Below are positions 17,201 to 25,475 of a stretch of 64,000 nucleotides of DNA, one piece after another. The DNA is from Salmonirosea aquatica (GTDB taxonomy: Bacteria; Bacteroidota; Bacteroidia; Cytophagales; Spirosomataceae). A model generated the notes under the pieces. The model made no database searches. It was given only the letters and a program-made list of their open reading frames with translations, and was not told where the DNA came from. The number at the start of each line of letters is the position of its first letter. The first letter of the stretch is position 1. The stretch lies in assembly GCF_009296315.1 (NCBI RefSeq), contig NZ_WHLY01000002.1:248001-312000 (forward strand). Reading direction: 5' to 3'. Both the position numbers and the translations under genes were made by a program.

Positions 17201-17556
17201 TCAAATATTTCTCAGGTACCGCTTCGTACCTGACCGACTTTACGTCTCCGGTGGCGGGCAAGGGTGTGGTGGATTTGGGAGATGTAAAAAACATTGCCGA
17301 GGTGTACCTGAACGACAAATACCAGGGTACAGTCTGGAAAAAGCCCTTCCGCCTGGACCTGGTTGATCCGCTGAAAAAAGGTACCAACACCTTGGAAGTA
17401 AAAGTCACCAACCTGTGGGTCAACCGGCTTATTGGCGACGCGCAGCCCGAAACGACTCAGAAAATTACGTTTACGACCATGCCTTTCTACCAGGCCAATT
17501 CCCCACTGCTGCCTTCGGGCCTATTGGGGCCCGTGACGGTATTCAGTAAACAATGA
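14269..17556 (+). CDS. GH106-family alpha-L-rhamnosidase
   Basis: 1095 residues, close to the usual length of GH106 enzymes. A signal peptide (to about residue 22, GVCAQ) is followed by the typical entry PRVWWHWMNGNIT and the repeated SGIGGFQNFDANLF. The central part carries the TIM-barrel region (HYMVLDSYEAGHMTWTQRF, RGYDILTWLPVLTGR), and the last 150 residues form a beta-sandwich sugar-binding module (YLNDKYQGTVWKKPFRLD, LEVKVTNLWVNRLIGD). GH106 enzymes remove terminal alpha-L-rhamnose, for example from rhamnogalacturonans or sulfated rhamnans, in the periplasm. It is downstream of the esterase in the same operon and followed by a terminator at 17710-17750. The exact linkage cannot be read from sequence. 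Confidence 0.88.
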   Translation: MKYPHSLSISLWLLLTTGVCAQDLKPGFQNPPNAAKPRVWWHWMNGNITKEGIQKDLEWMKRSGIGGFQNFDANLFTPVVVPKKLVFMTPEWKEAFRFTTELADKSGLEMAIAGSPGWSVTGGPWVPPQDAMKKYVWTETQVTGGQAFSGKLPRPSDATGKFQNVKLESGGLMGGFVGEIPSFYQDAAVVAYRVPSGEKSIVELNPTVTSSGGTFALKDLTDGDLTNASTLPPKTAGEEIWIQYTFDKPQTIKAFSVAGANHVGLEDFNGGPENRSLQVSDDGVTFRQVATVSGSIVPQNTVSITPTTAKYFRLVYKTLQSEPNLFAAMAGMKPEPPKPLGVEVAEFVLYTTSRIDQFEDKAGFTPWKEEKTLPQSAADAIPENGVVDLTAKMNADGTLDWQVPAGDWIVVRFGYTLTGRQNHPASPEATGLEVDKLDKEAVKKYINTYLDMYKDATGGMMGSKGLHYMVLDSYEAGHMTWTQRFPEEFRQRRGYDILTWLPVLTGRVVKSTEASEKFLWDFRKTIGELIAENHYDVIGEALHSRGMKRYTESHENKRIFLADGMDVKRYADIPMSAMWTPGSLAGGNDEEVRSKADIRESASVAHIYGQNIVAAESMTAIGNAFAYSPERLKRTADMEMASGLNRFVIHTSVHQPLDDKKPGFSLGPFGQWFTRQETWADQAKSWMDYLGRSSYLLQQGKYVADVLYYYGENHNITSTFAQSLPAVPAGYAYDFVNASALLHVVQAKNGQLVTPSGMTYNLLVLDESARYMTLPILKKISELVKAGVKVAGTQPEKSPSLADNEAEFQALVKEIWSKPNVSSQPIGETLKAAGINEDVVIKNADAEILYVHRQTADRDIYWLDNRSDGPNDAEVSFRITGKVPELWSPVTGKTERVSYRVQEGRTQVLLHFDSWDAFFIVFNDKTTATSYTKPASTEKPLLTISTPWQVSFQEGRSAPAKATFDKLGSLTESSEPGIKYFSGTASYLTDFTSPVAGKGVVDLGDVKNIAEVYLNDKYQGTVWKKPFRLDLVDPLKKGTNTLEVKVTNLWVNRLIGDAQPETTQKITFTTMPFYQANSPLLPSGLLGPVTVFSKQ

Positions 17557-17709
17557 CCTGCTTCAGCCATTAAGAGGCAGCGTAAGGACTAAATAGAAAA
17601 ATTCAATAAAAAATTTCATTTTTTATTTGGTTAATTCAATTGTTGCTACTATCTTAGCATCATGATATCTGGCAAAAACAATTGTCTCAGGACAAAGCAA
17701 CCAGACACC

Positions 17710-17750
17710 AAAACGAAGACCTGCCAGAAATGGCGGGTTTTCGTTTTTTT
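17710..17750 (+). terminator. intrinsic terminator of the esterase-GH106 operon
   Basis: A 16-bp stem (17710-17725 with 17732-17747) contains two G-U pairs, a 6-nt loop, and a T run to 17750. It lies 154 bp after the GH106 stop. Confidence 0.75.
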
Positions 17751-17786
17751 AGGGCAATTTGTAATGAATAGCACCTTATAAAATTT

Positions 17787-17839
17787 GTAAGCATGAAGGG
17801 GATAATCGGGATTTTTCCGATTATCCCCTTCATGCTTAC
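17787..17839. repeat. 23-bp perfect inverted repeat, possible bidirectional terminator
   Basis: The arms 17787-17809 and 17817-17839 are perfectly complementary over 23 bp with a 7-nt loop. There is no T run on the plus strand after it, and the minus strand after it is only AT-rich. It sits 70 bp after the stop of the leftward lyase gene, so it may end that transcript or stabilise its 3' end. Confidence 0.7.
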
Positions 17840-17908
17840 TTCTATATATAGGTTTCCGGTCAAGTAATTCTTACGGAGGCCAGTCTTTGATACATCATCC
17901 AGCCTCCT

Positions 17909-20074
17909 CTACTCCACTTTGAAACCCACACTTTTCCCCAAATACACGCCCTGAGGCAGGTCCACGATAAAGAGTGTGCTGTTCTGCTCTTCGTCCACTA
18001 CCGTGCGGAAATTTTCGCCTTTCGCTTTGTAGATGCCACTCACGGACAGCAGCAACCGGCTTTGCTTACGGGACGGATCGGCCAGGGTCAGCTCGTAGAG
18101 CCGACCATTCCGCATTTTCAGCATCGCCATGCCGGGGCTGTCCAGCCGTACGTTCACACCTTTTTCAATATCAATTTCGCCCGCCTGGTAGAACGCCAGT
18201 TGGGTGATGCCCAGTTTACTTTGTTTGACGGCTTGCAAGGCCGAAGTATTTGATAAGATTTCGATGGCGCGGTTGTTCTGACTGGTAGCGTTCAGTTGCT
18301 CCGCCGTGACGTCAGGTACTACGATGTACTGGTAGGAGGCACCATTCGGTTTCTTGCCGTGGTCGAACCACAGCGTAAACACTTCCTCGTTGACGGGTTC
18401 CTTGCTGATGTTTTTCTGGTCGGTAATGGCCGCCCAGCTACCCGTTTCGGTCTGATTGGACAGGTTGACGGTGGCCGGTTCTGGAAACAGGTACCCTATC
18501 CTGTCGTGGTGCACCCATTTCACATTTTGCAGGGTACGGTTTCCGGTTGAAACCTTCTCCAAGGTACCCGCCTGCATCACGTTTACATCGCTCCGCAGCA
18601 GCACCTGGTTGAGCGTCGTGGCGACGTCCAGGTTGGCTTTTGATTTGATATCGGTACCCAGACATACGTACTCATCGTCGAAGAAGAACCACGATTTTTT
18701 AGCTTCCAGCGGGTCGTGCGGACTTTTGAAATCAAAAACTACGGCCCCGTACAACCCATCGGTGACGGCTCCCACAAAATCGGTCAGCCCTTCTTTCTGA
18801 ATCTGATCGGGGCCTGGAAGCTGGGCCTTCTGCACAATGGTGGTACCCGAAATCTTCTGCCAGTCGTAGACGGGCCAGATGTTGAGGTACTCGTCGCCTT
18901 TCAGCACCAGGTAGTTGGTACCGTCGGCCCGGTGGTGGGTGAGTTTTCCCGGTCCGTTGTAGGGCTCCTCCATATTCCGGTTACGGGTCGAAAACATGCG
19001 GACGGTGGTGTAGAAATTGGGACGCTGGAACACAAAATGTTCGGTCTGCCAGAAGAACTTGGCAAAGGATGCCGACGGTTTGGCTTCGCCTTTCCGCAGC
19101 CGGATGATTTCTTCCAGTTCGTCTTTCCGGTAGTCGGTACTCACCAGTACCCGTTCGATTTCGAGGGTACCGTGCGGCTGGAAAGATGACTTACCCGATA
19201 TGCTGCGGTTTTTCACGCTCACATCGCTATAAATCCCGTAGACCTGCTGCTTGTATATGCCGTCGAGGTAGTAATCGACCAGCTGGTTTATTTTTTCCTT
19301 GGAAAAAGCGTAGGGGGTACCCGATACATAGTACGACCATTCGCCGTAGGCATTGGCGTATTTGCCGTACCCGTACGAATCGGTGTTGTTCACGCGGTCG
19401 ACCCGGTGGTGGAAACTGTAATCGTGCTGCATGCCCCGCTCGCCCGTCGAAAATTTCAGCTCACCCTCGATGATCTTGATGATCTTATCGAACTCCTGGT
19501 AGTCTTCCTGAAAGAGGAGGTTTTTGGCCAGAATACCCGCAATCACGATGCGGTCACCGCTGGGGCGGGCGCCGGAAGCATTCATGTTGGCGCGGAAAAT
19601 CATCGGCTGGGCCTTGGTCACGAGGTCTTTGGGTAGCTCGTCCCCCATCACCAGCATCAGATTACCCAGGTTGGTCGGCGTGGTGATTTGATTGTCGTGC
19701 CAGTTATCGCCCACGAAATCGTTTTTTACCCAAAAAGCCAACCCTTTCTCGATCTGTGCTTTGAGCGGCTTGCTGCGGTAGTACTTCGACGCTTTGTTTT
19801 TGTAGGCCTTGGCCATGTACACCAGGTCGCGGGTGTGGCCGCCATGCGGAAAGCTGGCCGTACGGCTGAGGTCGTCGTAGTTGATGCCCTTAAAACTACC
19901 ATCGTCGTTCATTTTGGCCATCAGGGCCTCCACCATCTTATCGTCAATTTCGGTTGCCATCAAATCGGCGACAATGCGCTCCTTGATGATTTTGACATCG
20001 TTCTGGGCGAGGGTAAAGGTAGCGATCAGCGCCAGGATCGGCACCATCGTCAAGCTCCGCAGCAGGTACTTCAT
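17909..20074 (-). CDS. PL8-family polysaccharide lyase
   Basis: 721 residues. Signal peptide to about residue 23 (ATFTLAQ). An alpha/alpha-barrel with DNWHDNQITTPTNLGN (123-137) and MQHDYSFHHRVDRV (215-228), then YGYGKYANAYG (234-244), correspond to the catalytic segment of PL8 lyases (His about 222-223, Tyr about 234-236). The C-terminal half holds the beta-sandwich domains. PL8 enzymes cleave uronic-acid polysaccharides such as chondroitin, hyaluronan or xanthan by beta-elimination. The TGAN motif that supplies the catalytic Asn in chondroitin AC lyase appears here as SGARPSGDR, so the Asn looks replaced. Substrate and even activity are therefore uncertain. It is convergent with GH106. Confidence 0.78.
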   Translation of the reverse strand: MKYLLRSLTMVPILALIATFTLAQNDVKIIKERIVADLMATEIDDKMVEALMAKMNDDGSFKGINYDDLSRTASFPHGGHTRDLVYMAKAYKNKASKYYRSKPLKAQIEKGLAFWVKNDFVGDNWHDNQITTPTNLGNLMLVMGDELPKDLVTKAQPMIFRANMNASGARPSGDRIVIAGILAKNLLFQEDYQEFDKIIKIIEGELKFSTGERGMQHDYSFHHRVDRVNNTDSYGYGKYANAYGEWSYYVSGTPYAFSKEKINQLVDYYLDGIYKQQVYGIYSDVSVKNRSISGKSSFQPHGTLEIERVLVSTDYRKDELEEIIRLRKGEAKPSASFAKFFWQTEHFVFQRPNFYTTVRMFSTRNRNMEEPYNGPGKLTHHRADGTNYLVLKGDEYLNIWPVYDWQKISGTTIVQKAQLPGPDQIQKEGLTDFVGAVTDGLYGAVVFDFKSPHDPLEAKKSWFFFDDEYVCLGTDIKSKANLDVATTLNQVLLRSDVNVMQAGTLEKVSTGNRTLQNVKWVHHDRIGYLFPEPATVNLSNQTETGSWAAITDQKNISKEPVNEEVFTLWFDHGKKPNGASYQYIVVPDVTAEQLNATSQNNRAIEILSNTSALQAVKQSKLGITQLAFYQAGEIDIEKGVNVRLDSPGMAMLKMRNGRLYELTLADPSRKQSRLLLSVSGIYKAKGENFRTVVDEEQNSTLFIVDLPQGVYLGKSVGFKVE

Positions 20075-20205
20075 AGCAAAAGTGATTTTGTAAAAATTTC
20101 TGAATTGATTCTCTTTATAAAGCGGGGGATGGCCCTATTCTATTGATCGTTGGGCATGAGAGAAGACGCCCGCTTAGCCGGGTACCTTGCTGTGAGTGCA
20201 AGGCA

Positions 20206-21291
20206 TTATAGTTTCCGGTTGCTCCACCAATAAATAAATCCGGTGATGGAAAGTGAGGCGCCGATGAGGGAAGCCATAAAAACCAAAAGCCGGCTGGTAA
20301 TGCCAAAAAGATTACCCAAATGGATATCATACATCAGTCCATTCCAGGTAGTAAAGCCGCTACTGGCGGTGTGAAGCCCATTCTTAAAATGGCCGGTCAG
20401 TCTTTTGCCCGAATACCGGTCAAAGTAGTAGTGATCGACACTAGTTACGGTTCTGTCTTTACTCGATACGGATACCTGAATGGGATCATCGGCCGCGTGG
20501 GGATTACTGATCCTGATATTCCGGTCGGGATATTGGTGCCGGAACTGCTCGCCCAGGTAGTCCATCAGGCGATACTGGTCCTGCTCCGATTGCGGGGTAC
20601 CCTCCACCGAATGCGGCACATCATAGCGGATGAGATCTTCCTGATACAGAGTCCGGATTGAAGATTTCACAACCTGGAATCCCCAGAAAAGTCCCGTCAG
20701 CACCAGGAAGATCAGGATCCAGCTACTATAAAATCCCAAAACATTGTGCAAATCGTAATTGAGCCTTTTTTTGGAAGCGCCCCATTTGATGGTGAATCGT
20801 TGTTTGCGTTGTGACTTCCGGGTAGGCCACCAGATCACGATTCCGGTAGTGATCATAAGCAGGTAGAGTAAGGTACCCCAATGCACGATTTCGCGTCCGA
20901 CATCGCCCAGCATAAGATTCCGGTGTAAAAATTTCAGGTTGTTCAGCCAGCCTTTTTTCATATCCTGCAAATGGATCAGCTCCCCGGTGTAGGGGTTCAG
21001 GTTGGCGTGATAATACGTCCCGGGCACATAGTAGAGGAGTTGGACAGCCTTCGAGGTACCCCGGTAGTAGACCGTGCGCAAGTCGGCATTCGGTAGGGCG
21101 GACTCGACGGATTTTTTAAGGGTGGAAATGGCCACAAAGGGTTTTTGCTGTGGCTCGACGTTTTCCTTATAGGTGATGGCGGCAAATTCCGGCTCCCAAC
21201 AGTAGAGGGCTCCCGACAGGGAAATCACCAAAAACAAACTCCCCAGGGGAAGCCCCAGCCATAAATGCACCTTTCCGAACCAGTACTTCAT
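20206..21291 (-). CDS. PepSY-TM iron-regulated membrane protein
   Basis: 361 residues. The first helix follows a short MKYWFGKVHLWLGL leader (family pattern: Lys/Arg, His, then TM), then a periplasmic PepSY domain (about 40-130), two central helices (about 135-155 and 185-210, with HRNLMLGDVGREIVHWGT and LNYDLHNVLGFYSSW), a second PepSY domain and a final helix. His residues in or near the helices are typical of the family, which often reduces or supports siderophore-iron release at the inner membrane and is commonly iron-regulated. It stands alone between the lyase and the ABC operon. Link to the FecA-type receptor at 7.5 kb is possible but unproven. Confidence 0.82.
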   Translation of the reverse strand: MKYWFGKVHLWLGLPLGSLFLVISLSGALYCWEPEFAAITYKENVEPQQKPFVAISTLKKSVESALPNADLRTVYYRGTSKAVQLLYYVPGTYYHANLNPYTGELIHLQDMKKGWLNNLKFLHRNLMLGDVGREIVHWGTLLYLLMITTGIVIWWPTRKSQRKQRFTIKWGASKKRLNYDLHNVLGFYSSWILIFLVLTGLFWGFQVVKSSIRTLYQEDLIRYDVPHSVEGTPQSEQDQYRLMDYLGEQFRHQYPDRNIRISNPHAADDPIQVSVSSKDRTVTSVDHYYFDRYSGKRLTGHFKNGLHTASSGFTTWNGLMYDIHLGNLFGITSRLLVFMASLIGASLSITGFIYWWSNRKL

Positions 21292-21510
21292 TGATTCTCT
21301 GTAAATACTTTCGTTGTTTGAGTAGTGTCCGTACTTGCGGAAGAAAGTCGTGCAGGTACCTTCCCTACTATACCGAATGAAATATCACATATGCTCCACT
21401 CTGATAGCGACTTTGCACAAAAATTGAATGCAATTCCAAACGACTGCCCCCCCCTATCGCTTTGGCAAGGTACCTACCGCATGCATGGTTAGGCTGCCAA
21501 TCCTGTACTT

Positions 21511-22254
21511 TTACTTCTTCAAAGAAGCTTTACTGAATATGTAGTCAGGGATGTTTGGATTGAAATCAATACTAAGGACGATAAAATCGGTCCCCTTCCC
21601 GTCTTTGAGCATGTCGCGGTAGTTAATTTTTTTGGGATACCACCTACCCTCGATTTTGGCCACATCGCTCATCAGGGTCTTCTTCAGCAGCTGTCCGCTT
21701 TTGGCGTACAATTCCTCCTGCAACGGCACGAAACGCTCCTGATCCACCCACAATTTGCGCCGATCGTAGGTGGCGTCGGGTACCCTGGCTTTCAGATCCA
21801 GTACCCAGGCTTTGCGTCCCTCCACCGTTTCCTCGCCGGTGACTTTGGCGGCATACATTTCGGTAAGCTTGCGTTCTTCCATCATGTCTTCGTACGACAG
21901 ATCGGAACCCATCACTGATTGCCGGAGCATGTGCCCACTCAATTGGATGGTGCGGTCCGACGAGGGGGAATAAATCCAAAGTTTGTCGTCCAGCTTCAGC
22001 ATCTTGGTACCCTTTTCACGTTCCGGCGAGAGGTACTCCGTGAAGGATTTGCCGGTACCCTCGCTGTACCCTTTGGAAGATACGGTACGGTCGTTGCGAC
22101 GGCCATGGATGACCATCTGTGACTCGACGATCTGGGTTTTGGCAATCATGTTTTGGTCAACTTTGGCCAGGATGCCAGCGGCATCGGGTCCCTGGCCTTG
22201 TGCGTAGCCCGTCAGAACGGCCAGCAACAGCGTATTGATTAATAGATATTTCAT
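21511..22254 (-). CDS. LolA-like outer membrane lipoprotein-sorting protein
   Basis: 247 residues. Signal peptide to about residue 21. The mature protein is the half-open beta-barrel type: TQIVESQMVIHGR, KSFTEYLSPEREKGTKML, KLWIYSPSSDRTIQLSGHMLRQSVMGSDLSYEDM and a C-terminal DGKGTDFIVLSID match the family called outer membrane lipoprotein-sorting protein. These periplasmic proteins carry lipids or lipoproteins. It is the last gene of an operon with an ABC ATPase, two FtsX-type permeases, an outer membrane protein and a TetR regulator, so it probably accepts the molecule handled by the transporter. The cargo is unknown. Confidence 0.8.
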   Translation of the reverse strand: MKYLLINTLLLAVLTGYAQGQGPDAAGILAKVDQNMIAKTQIVESQMVIHGRRNDRTVSSKGYSEGTGKSFTEYLSPEREKGTKMLKLDDKLWIYSPSSDRTIQLSGHMLRQSVMGSDLSYEDMMEERKLTEMYAAKVTGEETVEGRKAWVLDLKARVPDATYDRRKLWVDQERFVPLQEELYAKSGQLLKKTLMSDVAKIEGRWYPKKINYRDMLKDGKGTDFIVLSIDFNPNIPDYIFSKASLKK

Positions 22255-22313
22255 AAGTCATCAGGGTGTTTTAAAGTTAAGAGGACTTGTCCTAGAAACG
22301 AATCTTTTTTTTG

Positions 22314-23588
22314 TCATACTTCCAATTCTTTGATAAGGGTCGCGGTTTCGCGGCGGTAGATGGCCAGGCCCGAAAGCATATTACCCAGTACCATGGCAAA
22401 GAGGCCGGGGGTAAACCCAATCACAAAAAGGTCGGGACTTACCCTGGCCCGGACTACCGAAGGCATCATCATGGTAGCGTTGTCGAGGTACCGGCCAATG
22501 TCGATTCCGTAGGTTTGCAGATACAAGGTACCCGCTAGGCCCACAACCGTTCCTACCACCGAACCAATGGTTCCGATCAGGACGGCTTCCAGCAGGAGTG
22601 ATCCATAAATCTGCCCCTTGGACTCGCCCAATGCCAGGCGGATGCCGAATTCCTGATAGCGGCGCAAACCACCCAGCAGGCCGGTGTTCCAGAGTACCAC
22701 CGACATGGCCAGCACGAAAAGCGCCACAAACAGGCCCGAAGTCGATTCGGCGTAGTCGATCAGACTAGCCAGGTTATTTTGCTGTTTCAGTGTTTGCATG
22801 ATGGGCGCAAACTCATCGTTGTCGTTGGCAAAACCGGCGTTGAAAGTCCCGGCCATCTGTTCGGCTCGGTCGTCATCATACACCTCGTTGGGGAAAAAGC
22901 CGAGCAACTCTCCCGTTGCGTCCGGCATGTCGAGCAGCCGCTGGGCATCCTGGATATCCACGATGATGGCGCCCTTGTCCAGGCTGGGGGCACCAAAGCG
23001 AATGGTACCGGCAACGCGGAAGTTCTGAAACGTCATGCTGCCGTTCATGGTGGTACCTACGTAGGTGATTTCGTCCCCGAGGCCAATCTCGAGCTTTTTG
23101 GCGAAGTCAGCCCCGATGATGGCCTCACCCGATTGGGTGGGGATTTTGCCCGATACCAGAGCGTCAGGGATGTTCATACGCTTAATTTCCGTTTTGTCGC
23201 CCGACAGCAAATCCACGGCTATACCCGCCGCGGGCCCCTGCCCTTTGGTCAGCCCATTCTGGTCCGGCGCATCGAGCAGGCCGCCGAAGCGGATGCGTTT
23301 TTCCCACACAACCTGCGGAAACCGGCTTTTGAGTTTGGTTATTAATTCTTCCACATCCAGCAAGGCCAGGTCGTTGGGAAGCTGGTCCTTATTTTCGAGA
23401 TAAGCCCGGGTGGTCACCTTTACGTGTCCGGTCTCGAAGCGGGCGCTCTGATTCACTACATCGCCAAGCACCCCCCGGATATAGCCGCTCAACAGTACGG
23501 TGAGCGCTACCCCGATGCTCACAATCAGAATAGGCAACTGGCTGCGGCTTTTGTCGCGCAGAATACCTTTGAAAAGAAACTTGATCAT
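22314..23588 (-). CDS. FtsX/MacB-type ABC transporter permease
   Basis: 424 residues. One N-terminal helix (about 18-40) is followed by a large periplasmic domain (about 45-270) and three C-terminal helices (around 285-310, 335-365 and 385-410), the fold of FtsX/MacB/LolCE permeases. The C-terminal FtsX segment reads FGIRLALGESKGQIYGSLLLEAVLIG. Its start ATG overlaps the stop of the upstream permease (4 bp), so the two are likely a heterodimer served by the ATPase at 24736. Such transporters move lipids or lipoproteins out of the inner membrane rather than across it. Confidence 0.85.
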   Translation of the reverse strand: MIKFLFKGILRDKSRSQLPILIVSIGVALTVLLSGYIRGVLGDVVNQSARFETGHVKVTTRAYLENKDQLPNDLALLDVEELITKLKSRFPQVVWEKRIRFGGLLDAPDQNGLTKGQGPAAGIAVDLLSGDKTEIKRMNIPDALVSGKIPTQSGEAIIGADFAKKLEIGLGDEITYVGTTMNGSMTFQNFRVAGTIRFGAPSLDKGAIIVDIQDAQRLLDMPDATGELLGFFPNEVYDDDRAEQMAGTFNAGFANDNDEFAPIMQTLKQQNNLASLIDYAESTSGLFVALFVLAMSVVLWNTGLLGGLRRYQEFGIRLALGESKGQIYGSLLLEAVLIGTIGSVVGTVVGLAGTLYLQTYGIDIGRYLDNATMMMPSVVRARVSPDLFVIGFTPGLFAMVLGNMLSGLAIYRRETATLIKELEV

Positions 23589-24739
23589 TGCAGTTTGCCT
23601 TTGAGGGCGTTTACCGGATTCATGGTGGCAATTTTCCGGGCGGGCAGATAGCTCACTAGGGTGGAGGCCAGTACAATCACCAGCATGGTACCTGCCACCA
23701 GCATGAGCCCATACACCGGAAAGATACGTTCGGCCAGTGCTACGCCCATATTTTGACTGGCCGGCGGAATGCCGATGCCGTGGTTGGCAAAATAGATGAA
23801 CAGGGGAATGCCGTACAGAGCTCCTGCCGCCAGCGCAAACAGACTGTACATCCCCCCTTCGACGGTGAACAGGCCGACTACTTGCTGACGGGTCATACCC
23901 AAAGCCACATAGGTACCTATCTCTTTCTGACGCCGGAAAATTGAAAGTACCTGGGTATCGAAAATGGCCAACAGCGCAATCCCCAGCAACAGAATAAACA
24001 GTATGTACCCACTGGATTTTTTCATTTCGATAATCTGGGTGATGTTTTGCAGCAAGGTTTCTTTGCTTTTAAACGTCCATCCTGCTACCTGCGGGTTGTC
24101 GGGTTCTGAGTCAAAAACCGCCAGGGTAGCCTGTCCGGTAAGGCCCGTCATTTCCCAAAGCTGGTTGATATCAATCCAGATCTGACCATTATCCACCGCA
24201 CTCACGTCGGTATCGAATACATCCACAATGGTAGCACTTCCCGCATCGAAGGTACCGTGGCGGTCGCGCCAACGTAAAAGAACCTGATCCCCTACCTTGA
24301 GATGGGCCGATTCGGCCATGCGTTGGCCGATGATCGCCGGAACTTCCGCCCGGGAGACAGCCAGTTTACGGGTGGGTAGCTTCAGAGTCTTCTGGGCAGG
24401 GTCAATTCCCTTCAAAATCACCGACAACATGCGTCCTTCCGGGTAAATGGACGCCTGGCGCATCAGAATGGGTACCAGGGTACCTTGGGCGCGCGGAACA
24501 GGTCCATGACCCTCCTGAATCGAAAAAGGATCCTGCGGGTCGTAGGCCTCGTGCAGGAGTTGCCCTTGCCCGAACTCCCAGGCGATGCCATCGCGCCGGG
24601 CCTGCTCGTTCCAGCCATCCAGCATACCATTGAAAAAGATGATCAGCACGAAGGAAAAGGAAAGCACCCCCGCGTTGAGTCCGGTGCGCAGCCCCGATCC
24701 CAGCAGGTTTCGGAGTGCTAGTTGAAAAGCAAGTTTCAT
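23585..24739 (-). CDS. FtsX/MacB-type ABC transporter permease
   Basis: 384 residues with the same plan as its downstream neighbour: an N-terminal helix (about 20-40, GVLSFSFVLIIFFNGML), a periplasmic domain, and three helices at the C-terminus with the FtsX-type segment RQKEIGTYVALGMTRQQVVGLFTVEGG. It overlaps the ATPase gene by 4 bp and the second permease by 4 bp. Probable partner in a LolCDE-like or MacB-like lipid/lipoprotein transporter. The two permeases are clearly different in sequence, which supports a heterodimer (inference). Confidence 0.85.
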   Translation of the reverse strand: MKLAFQLALRNLLGSGLRTGLNAGVLSFSFVLIIFFNGMLDGWNEQARRDGIAWEFGQGQLLHEAYDPQDPFSIQEGHGPVPRAQGTLVPILMRQASIYPEGRMLSVILKGIDPAQKTLKLPTRKLAVSRAEVPAIIGQRMAESAHLKVGDQVLLRWRDRHGTFDAGSATIVDVFDTDVSAVDNGQIWIDINQLWEMTGLTGQATLAVFDSEPDNPQVAGWTFKSKETLLQNITQIIEMKKSSGYILFILLLGIALLAIFDTQVLSIFRRQKEIGTYVALGMTRQQVVGLFTVEGGMYSLFALAAGALYGIPLFIYFANHGIGIPPASQNMGVALAERIFPVYGLMLVAGTMLVIVLASTLVSYLPARKIATMNPVNALKGKLQ

Positions 24740-25449
24740 GGGGCGGGTGTTTTGGGTACGACAAGTTCGTCCTCCTGTAATTTCCCGTCGGCCAGGTGTA
24801 CCATGCGGTCCAGGTACTGCATTACTTTTTCGTCGTGGGTCGAGAAGAGGAAAGTCGTTTTCAGTTCACGATTGAGCGTCTTCATGGTTTGCAGGATCGC
24901 GTGTGCATTTTTGGCATCCAGGTTGGCCGTAGGTTCGTCGGCAATCAGAATATCGGGACGTTTGACCATGGCGCGGGCAATGGCCACCCGCTGCCCCTCA
25001 CCGCCGGATAGTTTGGCGGGCTTCTTATCGGCCATACTCTGCAGCCCTACCCATTCCAAAGCTTCCATCACCGCCTTTTTACGTTCCGCCGCCGATTTGT
25101 CTTGCAAGAGCAAAGCAAACTCCACGTTCTCGTAAACCGTATAAACGGGTAGCAGATTGAACACCTGGAAGATGAATCCAATGTGCAGGTTGCGCAGCCG
25201 GGCGGATTCTTTATGCGATAGTGAAGCGATGTCTTGACCCATCACCAGCGCCTGCCCTTCCGTGGGGCTATCCAGTGACCCGATGATGTTGAGCAGAGTA
25301 GTTTTACCGGAGCCACTTGGCCCTACCAAACCGGCAAACTCGCCCCGCCTGAAATCCAGGGTGATGTTTTCCAGGGCCGTGAACTCGCCGTTACCCACCG
25401 GGTACCTTTTGGTGACGTTTTTGAGCTGTACGATTTTTTCAGTTTCCAT
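24736..25449 (-). CDS. ABC transporter ATP-binding protein (LolD/MacB type)
   Basis: 237 residues. Walker A GPSGSGKT (43-50), the Q-loop FQVFNLLP, ABC signature LSGGE (147-151) and Walker B ILIADE (167-172) are intact. The wording places it with LolD/MacB/FtsE ATPases, which energise FtsX-type permeases. It is overlapped by 4 bp with the first permease and is 26 bp from the outer membrane protein gene upstream, in one operon. Confidence 0.9.
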   Translation of the reverse strand: METEKIVQLKNVTKRYPVGNGEFTALENITLDFRRGEFAGLVGPSGSGKTTLLNIIGSLDSPTEGQALVMGQDIASLSHKESARLRNLHIGFIFQVFNLLPVYTVYENVEFALLLQDKSAAERKKAVMEALEWVGLQSMADKKPAKLSGGEGQRVAIARAMVKRPDILIADEPTANLDAKNAHAILQTMKTLNRELKTTFLFSTHDEKVMQYLDRMVHLADGKLQEDELVVPKTPAP

Positions 25450-25475
25450 AGGGTTTTTCAGTCAAGCGCTTCTAA

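Larger units (their letters stand above)
17557..17908. other. intergenic region between convergent genes; holds two hairpins
   Basis: No gene is seen in these 352 bp. It contains the GH106 terminator and a long perfect inverted repeat, both listed separately. Confidence 0.7.

Noticed and set aside
17682-17695. TTGTC-N4-GACAA, as a possible second site for the Nudix regulator
   Set aside because: The half-sites resemble the operator candidate at 12542 but the spacing is 4 instead of 9 with shorter arms, so it is unlikely to be bound by the same dimer.
10061-20074. A full polysaccharide utilisation locus
   Set aside because: Enzymes and a regulator are present but there is no SusC/SusD pair in the window, so the name is not justified.
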